Shown piece after piece: positions 50,596 through 57,428 of a DNA stretch of 57,428 bases; position 1 is the first letter of the stretch, and the number at the start of each line of letters is the position of its first letter. The notes under the pieces were generated by a model, which worked only from the letters and a program-made list of their open reading frames with translations, searched no databases and was not told the DNA's origin. The DNA is from Roseovarius sp. UBA6167. Lineage in GTDB: Bacteria > Pseudomonadota > Alphaproteobacteria > Rhodobacterales > Rhodobacteraceae. Made by a program: the position numbers and the translations under genes. Location of the stretch: the NCBI GenBank assembly GCA_002428225.1, contig DIUD01000011.1, positions 1-57,428 on the forward strand, given 5' to 3'.

Positions 50596-52226
50596 GCCAC
50601 ACCGCCCGCGCCGCGCAATGGGTCGATGCCGTCATCTTCGATCTCGGGCGGCAGATGCGCTGGACCTTCCTGCCGCCCCTGATGGTCTATTTCGCCGCCG
50701 GCTTCTCGGGGCTGACGATGATCGTGGGCACCTTCTTCGTGAAGGAATATCTCGATCTGTCGGCGGCCTTCCTGGCGGGCCTTGCCTTCTGGGCGGGGCT
50801 GCCCTGGGCGCTCAAGATGCCCCTGGGGCATCTGGTCGATATCATGTGGCGGTGGAAATGGCTGCTGGTCCATCTCGGGGCGGGGCTGATCGCGGGATCG
50901 GTGTTCATCATGTATCTGCTGCTCACGCAGACGCAGGCGATGGTGGCGATCATGCCGATGGGCGCATGGTATGTGACCTCCTACCTGCTGGCGCCGACGG
51001 GCCTTGTGATCCAGGACGCGGTGGCCGATGCCATGTCGGTCGAGGCGGTGCCACGCATCGACGAGAACGGCAAAGACCTCGACCCCGAGACCTCGCGCGC
51101 GCTGCACACCACGATGCAGACGCTGGGCCGCTTTGCGCTGATCAGCGGCACGGTGGCGGTGGCGCTGCTCAACATCACGATGTTCTCGGGCATCGAGGCG
51201 CTGGACGCGGAGGGCAAGCGCGCGGTCTATGCCAGCATCTATCTGGCGGCGCTGGCGATTCCGCTGGTTTCGGTCTCTGGGGTGGTGCTGGCAGGGGTGC
51301 AGAAATGGCGCGCGCGCCGCGGGCTTCTGGGGCGCGGCCTGACCGAGGCCGAGGCGGACGCGCTGTTCGAGCGGACCGACGAGGAGACCACGCCCAACCC
51401 GTGGTATTTCATCGGCGGCGCGGCGTTCGTCGCGCTCTCGCTCACCATCGGGCTGAGCGACATGGCCATGGGGCAGGAGATCATCTTTGCCGGGTCGATG
51501 GCGATTGTCCTGCTGCTCATGCGCCAGCTTGTGGCGGTGCTGCCGGTGGCACAGGCGCGCACGCTGATCGGCACCGCGATCATCATCTTCATCTTCCGCG
51601 CGGTGCCGCGGGTGGGCGATGGCTATACCTGGTTTTCCATCGACGTGCTGGGGTTCGACCAGCAGTTCCTTTCGGTGCTGTCGCTCATCGCCTCGGTGCT
51701 GACGCTTGTCGGCATGTTGATCCTGCGCCCACTCATCGCCCATCACTCCATTGTCTATATCATCGTGGTCCTGACCATTGCCGGGGGGGTGCTGTCGCTG
51801 CCCAATATCGGGCTTTACTACGGCATTCAGAATATCACCGCGCCGCTCACCGGCGGCATTGTCGATGCGCGGTTCATCGCGATCATGGATACCGCGCTCG
51901 AATCGCCGCTGGGACAGATCGCGATGATCCCGATGCTGGCCTGGATCGCGCGCAACGCGCCGCCCGACCTCAAGGCGACGTTCTTCGCGGTGATGGCGTC
52001 GTTTACCAATCTGGCACTGTCGGCCAGTTCGCTTTTCACCAGGTATCTCAACCAGATCTTCGTGGTGACGCGCGAGGTGCGCGACCCGGTGAGCGGCGCG
52101 ATCACGGCCTCCGCCGATTACAGCCAGCTTGGGCTGTTGATCCTGATCGTGAGCGGGCTGACCGTGGCGCTGCCGCTTCTGGCGGTGGCACTGGTGCAGC
52201 GCACCCGGCTCAGAAGCGTGGACTGA
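50592..52226 (+). CDS. BT1/folate-biopterin-type MFS transporter
   Basis: A 544-residue protein of about 12 helices. It resembles the FBT/BT1 family: 'WAGLPWALKMPLGHLVDIMW' (compare the PW-x-x-K-P-L-x-G-x-x-S-D motif) and 'GLVIQDAVADAMSVEAVPRI' (compare Q-D-x-x-x-D-A). Cytoplasmic loops near 150-180 and 245-280 are longer than in ordinary MFS proteins. ATG 50592 overlaps the thiamine diphosphokinase stop; an ATG four codons earlier is possible. The substrate may be thiamine, a precursor or a folate-like cofactor (inference from context). Confidence 0.72.
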   Translation: MSHTARAAQWVDAVIFDLGRQMRWTFLPPLMVYFAAGFSGLTMIVGTFFVKEYLDLSAAFLAGLAFWAGLPWALKMPLGHLVDIMWRWKWLLVHLGAGLIAGSVFIMYLLLTQTQAMVAIMPMGAWYVTSYLLAPTGLVIQDAVADAMSVEAVPRIDENGKDLDPETSRALHTTMQTLGRFALISGTVAVALLNITMFSGIEALDAEGKRAVYASIYLAALAIPLVSVSGVVLAGVQKWRARRGLLGRGLTEAEADALFERTDEETTPNPWYFIGGAAFVALSLTIGLSDMAMGQEIIFAGSMAIVLLLMRQLVAVLPVAQARTLIGTAIIIFIFRAVPRVGDGYTWFSIDVLGFDQQFLSVLSLIASVLTLVGMLILRPLIAHHSIVYIIVVLTIAGGVLSLPNIGLYYGIQNITAPLTGGIVDARFIAIMDTALESPLGQIAMIPMLAWIARNAPPDLKATFFAVMASFTNLALSASSLFTRYLNQIFVVTREVRDPVSGAITASADYSQLGLLILIVSGLTVALPLLAVALVQRTRLRSVD

Positions 52227-52304
52227 GCAAGCGCGCCGCCGGGCCGTTTGCCCATGCTTGGCCCGTCTTTCGACAAAATTGCGGGAAAGGCGCGGGTTGG
52301 AACG

Positions 52305-52335
52305 CTTGCAGGGCCGAAACCCCCCGCCTATATAC
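52305..52335 (+). promoter_or_regulatory. Heat-shock (RpoH-like) promoter of dnaK
   Basis: CTTGCAG at 52305-52311 and CCTATATAC at 52327-52335, 15 bases apart, fit the alphaproteobacterial RpoH consensus (CTTG ... C-x-x-A-T-x-T). The same bases also read as a sigma70 pair TTGCAG-17-TATATA, so dual use is likely. Start near 52341, leader about 106 bases. Confidence 0.65.
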
Positions 52336-52446
52336 GCCGGGACACGCGGCGGCGAACCCATATCGCCGCCGTTCCCAAACCGGGGGCCGGATGCCGCTAC
52401 GGGTCCGGGCTCCGCCACATCGCCTCAAGAAGAAGGGATCGAAAAC

Positions 52447-54360
52447 ATGGCCAAAGTCATCGGTATTGACCTCGGAACCACCAATAGCTGCGTCGCCATC
52501 ATGGACGGCAGCCAGCCGCGCGTGATCGAGAATTCCGAAGGGGCGCGCACCACCCCCTCTGTCGTCGCCTTCACCGAAGGAGAGCGGCTTGTCGGACAGC
52601 CCGCCAAGCGGCAGGCCGTGACCAACCCCGAAAACACCATCTTCGGCGTCAAGCGCCTGATCGGTCGTCGTGTTGACGATCCCGATCTCGCCAAGGACCG
52701 GAAGAACATGCCCTTCAAGGTGGTCGATGGCGGCAACGGCGATGCCTGGGTTGAGGTGCGTGGCGAAAAATACAGCCCCTCGCAGATTTCCGCCTTCATC
52801 CTCGGCAAGATGAAGGAAACCGCCGAGAGCTATCTCGGCGAAGAGGTGACGCAGGCCGTCATCACCGTGCCCGCCTATTTCAACGATGCCCAGCGTCAAG
52901 CGACCAAGGACGCGGGCAAGATCGCGGGCCTCGAGGTGCTGCGCATCATCAACGAGCCGACAGCGGCCGCGCTCGCCTACGGTCTCGACAAGAAGGACAG
53001 CCACACCATCGCGGTCTATGACCTTGGGGGCGGCACCTTCGACGTGACCATCCTTGAAATCGACGACGGCCTCTTCGAGGTGAAATCCACCAACGGGGAT
53101 ACGTTCCTCGGGGGCGAGGATTTCGACATGCGGATTGTCAACTACCTCGCCGACGAGTTCAAGAAAGAGCATGGCGTTGATCTCAGGCAGGACAAGATGG
53201 CGCTTCAGCGGCTCAAGGAAGCGGCGGAAAAGGCCAAGATCGAACTGTCGAGCGCCAGCCAGACCGAGATCAACCAGCCGTTCATCTCGATGGGATCGAA
53301 CGGGCAGCCGCTGCACATGGTGGTCAAGCTCACCCGCGCCAAGCTCGAAAGCCTGGTGAGCGATCTCATCGCCGCCTCGCTCAAGCCGTGCAAGGCCGCG
53401 CTGAAGGATGCCGGGATTTCTGCCTCCGACGTGGACGAGGTGGTGCTTGTCGGCGGCATGACGCGGATGCCCAAGGTAATCGAGGAAGTGACCAAGTTCT
53501 TCGGCAAGGAGCCGCACAAGGGCGTCAACCCCGACGAGGTTGTGGCCATGGGCGCCGCCATTCAGGCCGGTGTGCTTCAGGGCGACGTCAAGGATGTGGT
53601 GCTGCTCGACGTGACGCCGCTCAGCCTCGGGATCGAGACGCTCGGTGGCGTGTTCACGCGCCTGATCGACCGCAACACGACGATTCCCACCAACAAGTCG
53701 CAGATCTTCTCGACCGCCGAGGACAACCAGAGCGCCGTGACGATCCGCGTCTTCCAGGGTGAGCGCGAGATGGCCGCCGACAACAAGATGCTCGGCCAGT
53801 TCAACCTCGAGAATATCCCGCCCGCGCCGCGCGGCGTACCGCAGATCGAGGTGAGCTTCGACATCGACGCCAACGGCATCGTCTCGGTATCGGCCAAGGA
53901 CAAGGGCACGGGCAAGGAGCAGAAGATCACCATCCAGGCCTCCGGCGGTCTGACCGATGAGGAAATCGAGCGCATGGTGCGCGAGGCCGAGGAGAATGCC
54001 GAGTCCGACAAGGCCCGGCGAGAGCTTGTCGAGGCCCGCAACCAGGCCGAAAGCCTCATCAACTCGACCGAGAAATCCATCGAGGAACATGGCGACAAGG
54101 TGGACCCGAGCACGATCGAGGCAATCGAGCTGGCCATTGCCGCACTCAGGGACGACCTCGAGAAGGACGACATCAGCGCCGACAAGATCAGGTCCGGCAT
54201 CCAGAACGTCGCCGAAGCGTCGATGAAACTGGGCGAGGCGATCTACAAGGCCAGCCAGCAGGCCGACGAGGACGAGATCAAGGCCAGCGATGCCGGCCCC
54301 GGTGACGACGATATTGTCGATGCCGATTTCGAGGATCTCGACGACGACAAGCGCCGCTGA
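52447..54360 (+). CDS. dnaK: Chaperone DnaK (Hsp70)
   Basis: A 637-residue Hsp70. ATPase domain: 'KVIGIDLGTTNSCVAIMDG', 'AVITVPAYFNDAQRQATKDA', 'AVYDLGGGTFDVTILEIDDG' and 'VVLVGGMTRMPKVIEEVTKF'. Linker 'DVVLLDVTPLSLGIETLGG', then the substrate-binding domain, helical lid and the C-terminal acidic tail ending 'DADFEDLDDDKRR'. AGAAGGGA precedes ATG 52447. It forms an operon with dnaJ behind a heat-shock promoter; grpE is not here. Confidence 0.98.
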   Translation: MAKVIGIDLGTTNSCVAIMDGSQPRVIENSEGARTTPSVVAFTEGERLVGQPAKRQAVTNPENTIFGVKRLIGRRVDDPDLAKDRKNMPFKVVDGGNGDAWVEVRGEKYSPSQISAFILGKMKETAESYLGEEVTQAVITVPAYFNDAQRQATKDAGKIAGLEVLRIINEPTAAALAYGLDKKDSHTIAVYDLGGGTFDVTILEIDDGLFEVKSTNGDTFLGGEDFDMRIVNYLADEFKKEHGVDLRQDKMALQRLKEAAEKAKIELSSASQTEINQPFISMGSNGQPLHMVVKLTRAKLESLVSDLIAASLKPCKAALKDAGISASDVDEVVLVGGMTRMPKVIEEVTKFFGKEPHKGVNPDEVVAMGAAIQAGVLQGDVKDVVLLDVTPLSLGIETLGGVFTRLIDRNTTIPTNKSQIFSTAEDNQSAVTIRVFQGEREMAADNKMLGQFNLENIPPAPRGVPQIEVSFDIDANGIVSVSAKDKGTGKEQKITIQASGGLTDEEIERMVREAEENAESDKARRELVEARNQAESLINSTEKSIEEHGDKVDPSTIEAIELAIAALRDDLEKDDISADKIRSGIQNVAEASMKLGEAIYKASQQADEDEIKASDAGPGDDDIVDADFEDLDDDKRR

Positions 54361-54374
54361 AGCCACAGCCAGAA

Positions 54375-54406
54375 GCCGGGGCCCTCGCGGCCCCGGCCTT
54401 CGTTTG
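54375..54406 (+). terminator. Hairpin between dnaK and dnaJ (attenuator-like)
   Basis: A perfect 9-bp stem: GCCGGGGCC (54375-54383) with GGCCCCGGC (54389-54397), loop CTCGC, followed by CTTCGTTTG. It lies 14 bases after dnaK and 22 before dnaJ. The weak T run suggests partial termination or RNA protection, which would make more DnaK than DnaJ. Confidence 0.6.
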
Positions 54407-54419
54407 AAGGAGTTCCCCG

Positions 54420-55577
54420 ATGGCCAAACGCGATTATTACGAGGTGCTCGGGCTCAAGCGAGGCGCCTCGGCGGAAGAGATCAAGAAAGCCTACCGCCAG
54501 AAGGCCAAGGATCTGCACCCCGATCGCAACAAGGACAATCCCGACGCCGAACGCCTCTTCAAGGAGGTGGGCGAAGCCTACGACGTGCTCAAGGATCCCG
54601 AGAAGAAGGCCGCCTATGACCGCTTCGGCCATGCCGCCTTCGAGGCGGGCATGGGCGGGAATGGCGGGCCGCGCCCCGGCGCGGGCGGCGCCGGTGGGCA
54701 GGGCGATTTCGCCTCGGCCTTTTCCGATGTGTTCGACGATCTTTTCGGCGATTTCATGGGCGGCGGGCGCGGCGGCGGGCGGCAGCGGGCGGCGCGCGGC
54801 GCGGATCTGCGCTTCAATCTGCGCGTGACGCTGGAAGAGGCGTTCTCGGGCCTGCAAAAGACCATCAAGGTTACCAGCGCCACAACCTGCGATGCCTGTG
54901 ACGGCTCGGGCGCCGAGGGCGGCGCGCAACCGGTGACCTGCCCGACATGCTCCGGCATGGGCAAGGTGCGCGCGCAGCAGGGGTTTTTCACCGTCGAGCG
55001 CACCTGCCCGACCTGCGGCGGGCTTGGCCAGATCGTCAAGAACCCGTGCAAGGCCTGCCAGGGCCAGGGACGCGTGCAGAAAGAGCGCGCGCTCAGCGTC
55101 AATATCCCTGCCGGCGTCGAGACCGGCACCCGTATCCGCCTCTCGGGCGAGGGCGAGGCCGGGATGCGTGGCGGCCCGCCGGGCGATCTCTATATCTTCA
55201 TCGAGGTGGCCCCGCACGAGATTTTCGACCGCGAGGGCGCCGATCTCTATTGTCGCGTGCCGGTTTCGATGACCAAGGCCGCGTTGGGCGGCGACATCGA
55301 GGTGCCCACGATCGACGGCGGGCGCTCGCGCGTGACGATCCCGGCGGGCTCGCAATCGGGCCGACAGATGCGCCTGCGCGGCAAGGGGATGCCCGCCCTG
55401 CGCGGCGGTCCGAGGGGCGACATGATGATCGAGCTTGCGGTGGAGACGCCGGTGAACCTCACCCAACGGCAAAAGGAGCTGTTGCGCGAATTTGAGGCGT
55501 TGAGCGAGGATAACAACCCGAAAAGCAACACGTTTTTCTCCTCGGTTCGCAGCTTCTGGGATTCGATGAAGAGCTGA
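54420..55577 (+). CDS. dnaJ: Co-chaperone DnaJ (Hsp40)
   Basis: A 385-residue full-length type I DnaJ. J domain 1-70 with 'KAKDLHPDRNKDNPDAERLF' (HPD triad at 33-35), Gly/Phe region 75-120, then a zinc domain with four C-x-x-C-x-G-x-G repeats ('CDACDGSG', 'CPTCSGMG', 'CPTCGGLG', 'CKACQGQG'), and C-terminal client-binding domains. It stimulates DnaK ATPase. GAAGGAG precedes the ATG. Confidence 0.97.
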   Translation: MAKRDYYEVLGLKRGASAEEIKKAYRQKAKDLHPDRNKDNPDAERLFKEVGEAYDVLKDPEKKAAYDRFGHAAFEAGMGGNGGPRPGAGGAGGQGDFASAFSDVFDDLFGDFMGGGRGGGRQRAARGADLRFNLRVTLEEAFSGLQKTIKVTSATTCDACDGSGAEGGAQPVTCPTCSGMGKVRAQQGFFTVERTCPTCGGLGQIVKNPCKACQGQGRVQKERALSVNIPAGVETGTRIRLSGEGEAGMRGGPPGDLYIFIEVAPHEIFDREGADLYCRVPVSMTKAALGGDIEVPTIDGGRSRVTIPAGSQSGRQMRLRGKGMPALRGGPRGDMMIELAVETPVNLTQRQKELLREFEALSEDNNPKSNTFFSSVRSFWDSMKS

Positions 55578-55625
55578 CGGGCGCGTGTTAACGCTTTGCT
55601 AAGGCTCCGGTGCGATAGTCGGGGC

Positions 55626-56378
55626 ATGAGCACGCGAAACGCCTTTCACGATATCTCGATGCCGCTTTTCGCGGCCTCGCCGCCTTTGGCGGGGCCCGAG
55701 CGTCTGCCTTCCTATATCCGGGACCATCGCAGCCGCTTGCGTGAGCGGTTCATGGGCGGGGGCGCGGCGGCGATGCCGGATTACGAGCTGTTGGAACTGG
55801 TGCTGTTCCGCGCCATTGCGCGACGTGACGTGAAGCCGCTGGCGCGCGCGCTCCTTGACCGGTTCGGCGATTTCAGCGGTGTGATATCGGCGCCTCCCGA
55901 ACACCTGTCGGAGGTCGCCGGGATCGGCCCCGCCGTGGTGACCGAACTCAAGGTGGTCGAGGCCGCCGCGCACCGTCTGGCACAAGCGCGGGTGATCGGG
56001 CGGCCGGCGATTTCCTCCTGGGACGCGCTCATCGCCTATTGCCGTGCCAGCATGGCGCATCGCGGCACCGAGCAGTTCCGCGTGTTCTACCTCGACCGCA
56101 AGAACGTGCTCATCGCCGATGAGGAACAGGCGCGCGGCACGGTCGATCACGTCCCGGTCTATCCGCGCGAGGTGGTCAAGCGCGCGCTCCTGCTCGATGC
56201 CAGCGCCCTCATTCTGGTGCACAATCACCCATCGGGCGATCCCACGCCGTCACAGGCCGATATTGCCATGACCGAGGAGGTCCGGCGCGCGGCGGAGGCG
56301 CTCGGGCTGGTGCTGCACGATCACGTGGTGATCGGGAAATCCGCCGAGGTCAGCTTTCGCGCCGAGGGCTATCTGTGA
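55626..56378 (+). CDS. radC: RadC-family JAMM-domain protein
   Basis: A 250-residue protein. A helix-hairpin-helix-like N-terminal part ('AMPDYELLELVLFRAIARRD', 'VAGIGPAVVTELKVVEAAAH') is followed by the JAMM/MPN+ domain with the metal motif 'ILVHNHPSGDPTPSQADIAM'. Once linked to DNA repair, the family's true role is unclear. ATG 55626 has a poor ribosome site. The gene lies 48 bases after dnaJ. Confidence 0.92.
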   Translation: MSTRNAFHDISMPLFAASPPLAGPERLPSYIRDHRSRLRERFMGGGAAAMPDYELLELVLFRAIARRDVKPLARALLDRFGDFSGVISAPPEHLSEVAGIGPAVVTELKVVEAAAHRLAQARVIGRPAISSWDALIAYCRASMAHRGTEQFRVFYLDRKNVLIADEEQARGTVDHVPVYPREVVKRALLLDASALILVHNHPSGDPTPSQADIAMTEEVRRAAEALGLVLHDHVVIGKSAEVSFRAEGYL

Positions 56379-56504
56379 TCCCGGCGCCCCGATGCCTCGG
56401 CACGGGGATGAACCCCCCGCCCTGTTGCCTGTTCAACGGCCAACATGACTGACAGCCGCTGAAAAACGCCGCTCCGTGACGCGATCTGCAGGGCATTCGG
56501 GCGG

Positions 56505-57428
56505 TCAGGCGAGCCGCCCGTGGCAATGCTTGAACTTCTTTCCCGACCCGCAAGGGCAGGGATCGTTGCGCCCCGGATTGCCCCAGGTGGCAGGATCGGC
56601 CTCATTGAAACCGGGGGTCGCGTCGGGAAAATCCGCAGCCGTTGGCGTGGCCATGGCGTCCATCTCTGCACGCTGCTGCGCGAGATCGCGCGTCAACATG
56701 GCCTGCTCGTCCTCGGTCATCGGGCGAATCTGCGCCAGTTTCTGCGTCACATCGGCCCGAAGGCCGTCGAGCATCGCTTCAAAAAGCTGAAACGCCTCGG
56801 TCTTGTATTCGTTGAGCGGATCACGCTGCGCATAGCTGCGAAAGCCGACCACCGAGCGCAGATGTTCGAGCGTCAGCAGGTGATCGCGCCACTTGGCGTC
56901 GATGGTCTGAAGCAGCATCTGCTTTTCGATCATGCGCATGGTCTCGGGGCCGAATTGCGCGGCCTTGGCGGCCATCATCTCGTTGGCGGCCCTGTCGAGC
57001 CGCTCGATGATCTCCTCGTCGCCCACGCCCTCTTCGGCGGCCCAGTCGGCCACCGGCAGGTCCATGTTGAGCCGCTCGCGCACCGCCGCGCGCAGCCCTT
57101 CCGTATCCCATTGATCGGCATAGGTTTTCGGCGGCATGAATTCATCGACGAGGTCGGCGATGACCTCACCGCGCATGTCACTGATGATGCCGCTCAGATC
57201 CGCGGCCTTCATGATGTCGAGGCGCTGCTGGAAGATGACCTTGCGCTGCTCGTTCATCACGTCGTCGAATTTCAGCAACTGCTTGCGGATGTCGAAATTG
57301 CGCGCCTCGACCTTGGCCTGCGCGCGTTCCAGCGATTTGTTGACCCAGGGGTGAATGATCGCCTCGCCCTCTTTCATGCCGAGCGTCGAGAGCACCTTTT
57401 CGAGCCGCTCGGAGCCGAAGATGCGCAT
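56505..57428 (-). CDS. secA: Preprotein translocase ATPase SecA, C-terminal part
   Basis: 307 residues of the SecA C-terminus; the 5' end lies beyond the window. Present: part of the motor end ('MRIFGSERLEKVLSTLGMKE'), helical scaffold ('ARNFDIRKQLLKFDDVMNEQ', the conserved scaffold stretch), helical wing ('TIDAKWRDHLLTLEHLRSVV', 'GFRSYAQRDPLNEYKTEAFQ'), linker, and the zinc SEC-C tail 'NDPCPCGSGKKFKHCHGRLA'. SecA drives protein export through SecYEG, together with SecDF encoded earlier in this window. Confidence 0.97.
   Translation of the reverse strand: MRIFGSERLEKVLSTLGMKEGEAIIHPWVNKSLERAQAKVEARNFDIRKQLLKFDDVMNEQRKVIFQQRLDIMKAADLSGIISDMRGEVIADLVDEFMPPKTYADQWDTEGLRAAVRERLNMDLPVADWAAEEGVGDEEIIERLDRAANEMMAAKAAQFGPETMRMIEKQMLLQTIDAKWRDHLLTLEHLRSVVGFRSYAQRDPLNEYKTEAFQLFEAMLDGLRADVTQKLAQIRPMTEDEQAMLTRDLAQQRAEMDAMATPTAADFPDATPGFNEADPATWGNPGRNDPCPCGSGKKFKHCHGRLA

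Noticed and set aside
50151..54366. Two long minus-strand frames (755 and 718 residues)
   Set aside because: They are opposite the BT1 transporter and dnaK; composition and lack of motifs mark them as shadows.
1..57428. CRISPR arrays, rRNA genes, prophage or integrase genes
   Set aside because: None seen: no regularly spaced repeats, no rRNA sequence, no phage proteins and no tRNA-end duplication suggesting an attachment site.

Overview
The window looks like chromosomal DNA of an alphaproteobacterium of the Rhodobacteraceae (roseobacter/Rhodobacter group). The evidence is very high GC with long antisense shadow ORFs, an ethylmalonyl-CoA mutase, a serC-serA pair behind what looks like the alphaproteobacterial serC leader RNA, a class II aroA, a fused SecDF, a ccmABCDG block, DUF6455 and DUF3576 proteins, and an RpoH-like promoter before dnaK-dnaJ. 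The assignment rests on protein recognition by eye, without database searches.

Layout. 1-2250: an IS30-like scrap, a DoxX-like membrane protein, tRNA-Gly(CCC), an L,D-transpeptidase and a cold-shock protein. 2250-2960: transposon graveyard with an IS1182-type fragment and an internally deleted IS630 element that keeps both ends. 2980-4250: divergent PLP-homeostasis protein (YggS) and a DUF3576 lipoprotein. 4359-7921 (minus): the front part of a Flp/Tad pilus locus (flp, cpaB, cpaC, ompA-like) without its ATPases or membrane platform. 8291-15221: ethylmalonyl-CoA mutase, serS, then divergent yajC-secDF-Mth938.

15325-24206: accessory catabolic region. An overlapping operon combines a branched-chain-type ABC importer (with a fused permease-ATPase) and an acyl-CoA dehydrogenase. 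It is divergent from a class III CoA-transferase, and a DUF1638 gene and a corrinoid protein follow. This is the part most likely to hold undescribed metabolism.

24681-27383 (minus): cytochrome c maturation ccmA-B-C-D-G. 27517-33253: small conserved proteins, an M48 lipoprotein protease, aroA, serA and serC. 33510-35646: a second IS630 scrap joined to a decayed RND efflux gene, then ribF, a YcgN-like protein, threonine aldolase and rpmB. 38639-44752: a copper chaperone PCuAC, a class III-like sirtuin, a large OmpA protein coupled to a coiled-coil membrane protein, ubiA and rsmE. 44819-48404: gshA, a universal stress protein and an alanine/sodium symporter gene interrupted by one amber codon. 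48476-57428: a family-specific unknown, thiamine pyrophosphokinase overlapping a BT1-type transporter, dnaK, dnaJ, radC and the 3' part of secA, which runs off the window.

Most of the window is housekeeping. Decay is concentrated at three IS-associated spots and one nonsense codon. Best candidates for new biology: the LIV/acyl-CoA dehydrogenase/CoA-transferase module, the DUF1638-corrinoid pair, and the thiamine kinase-BT1 transporter couple.
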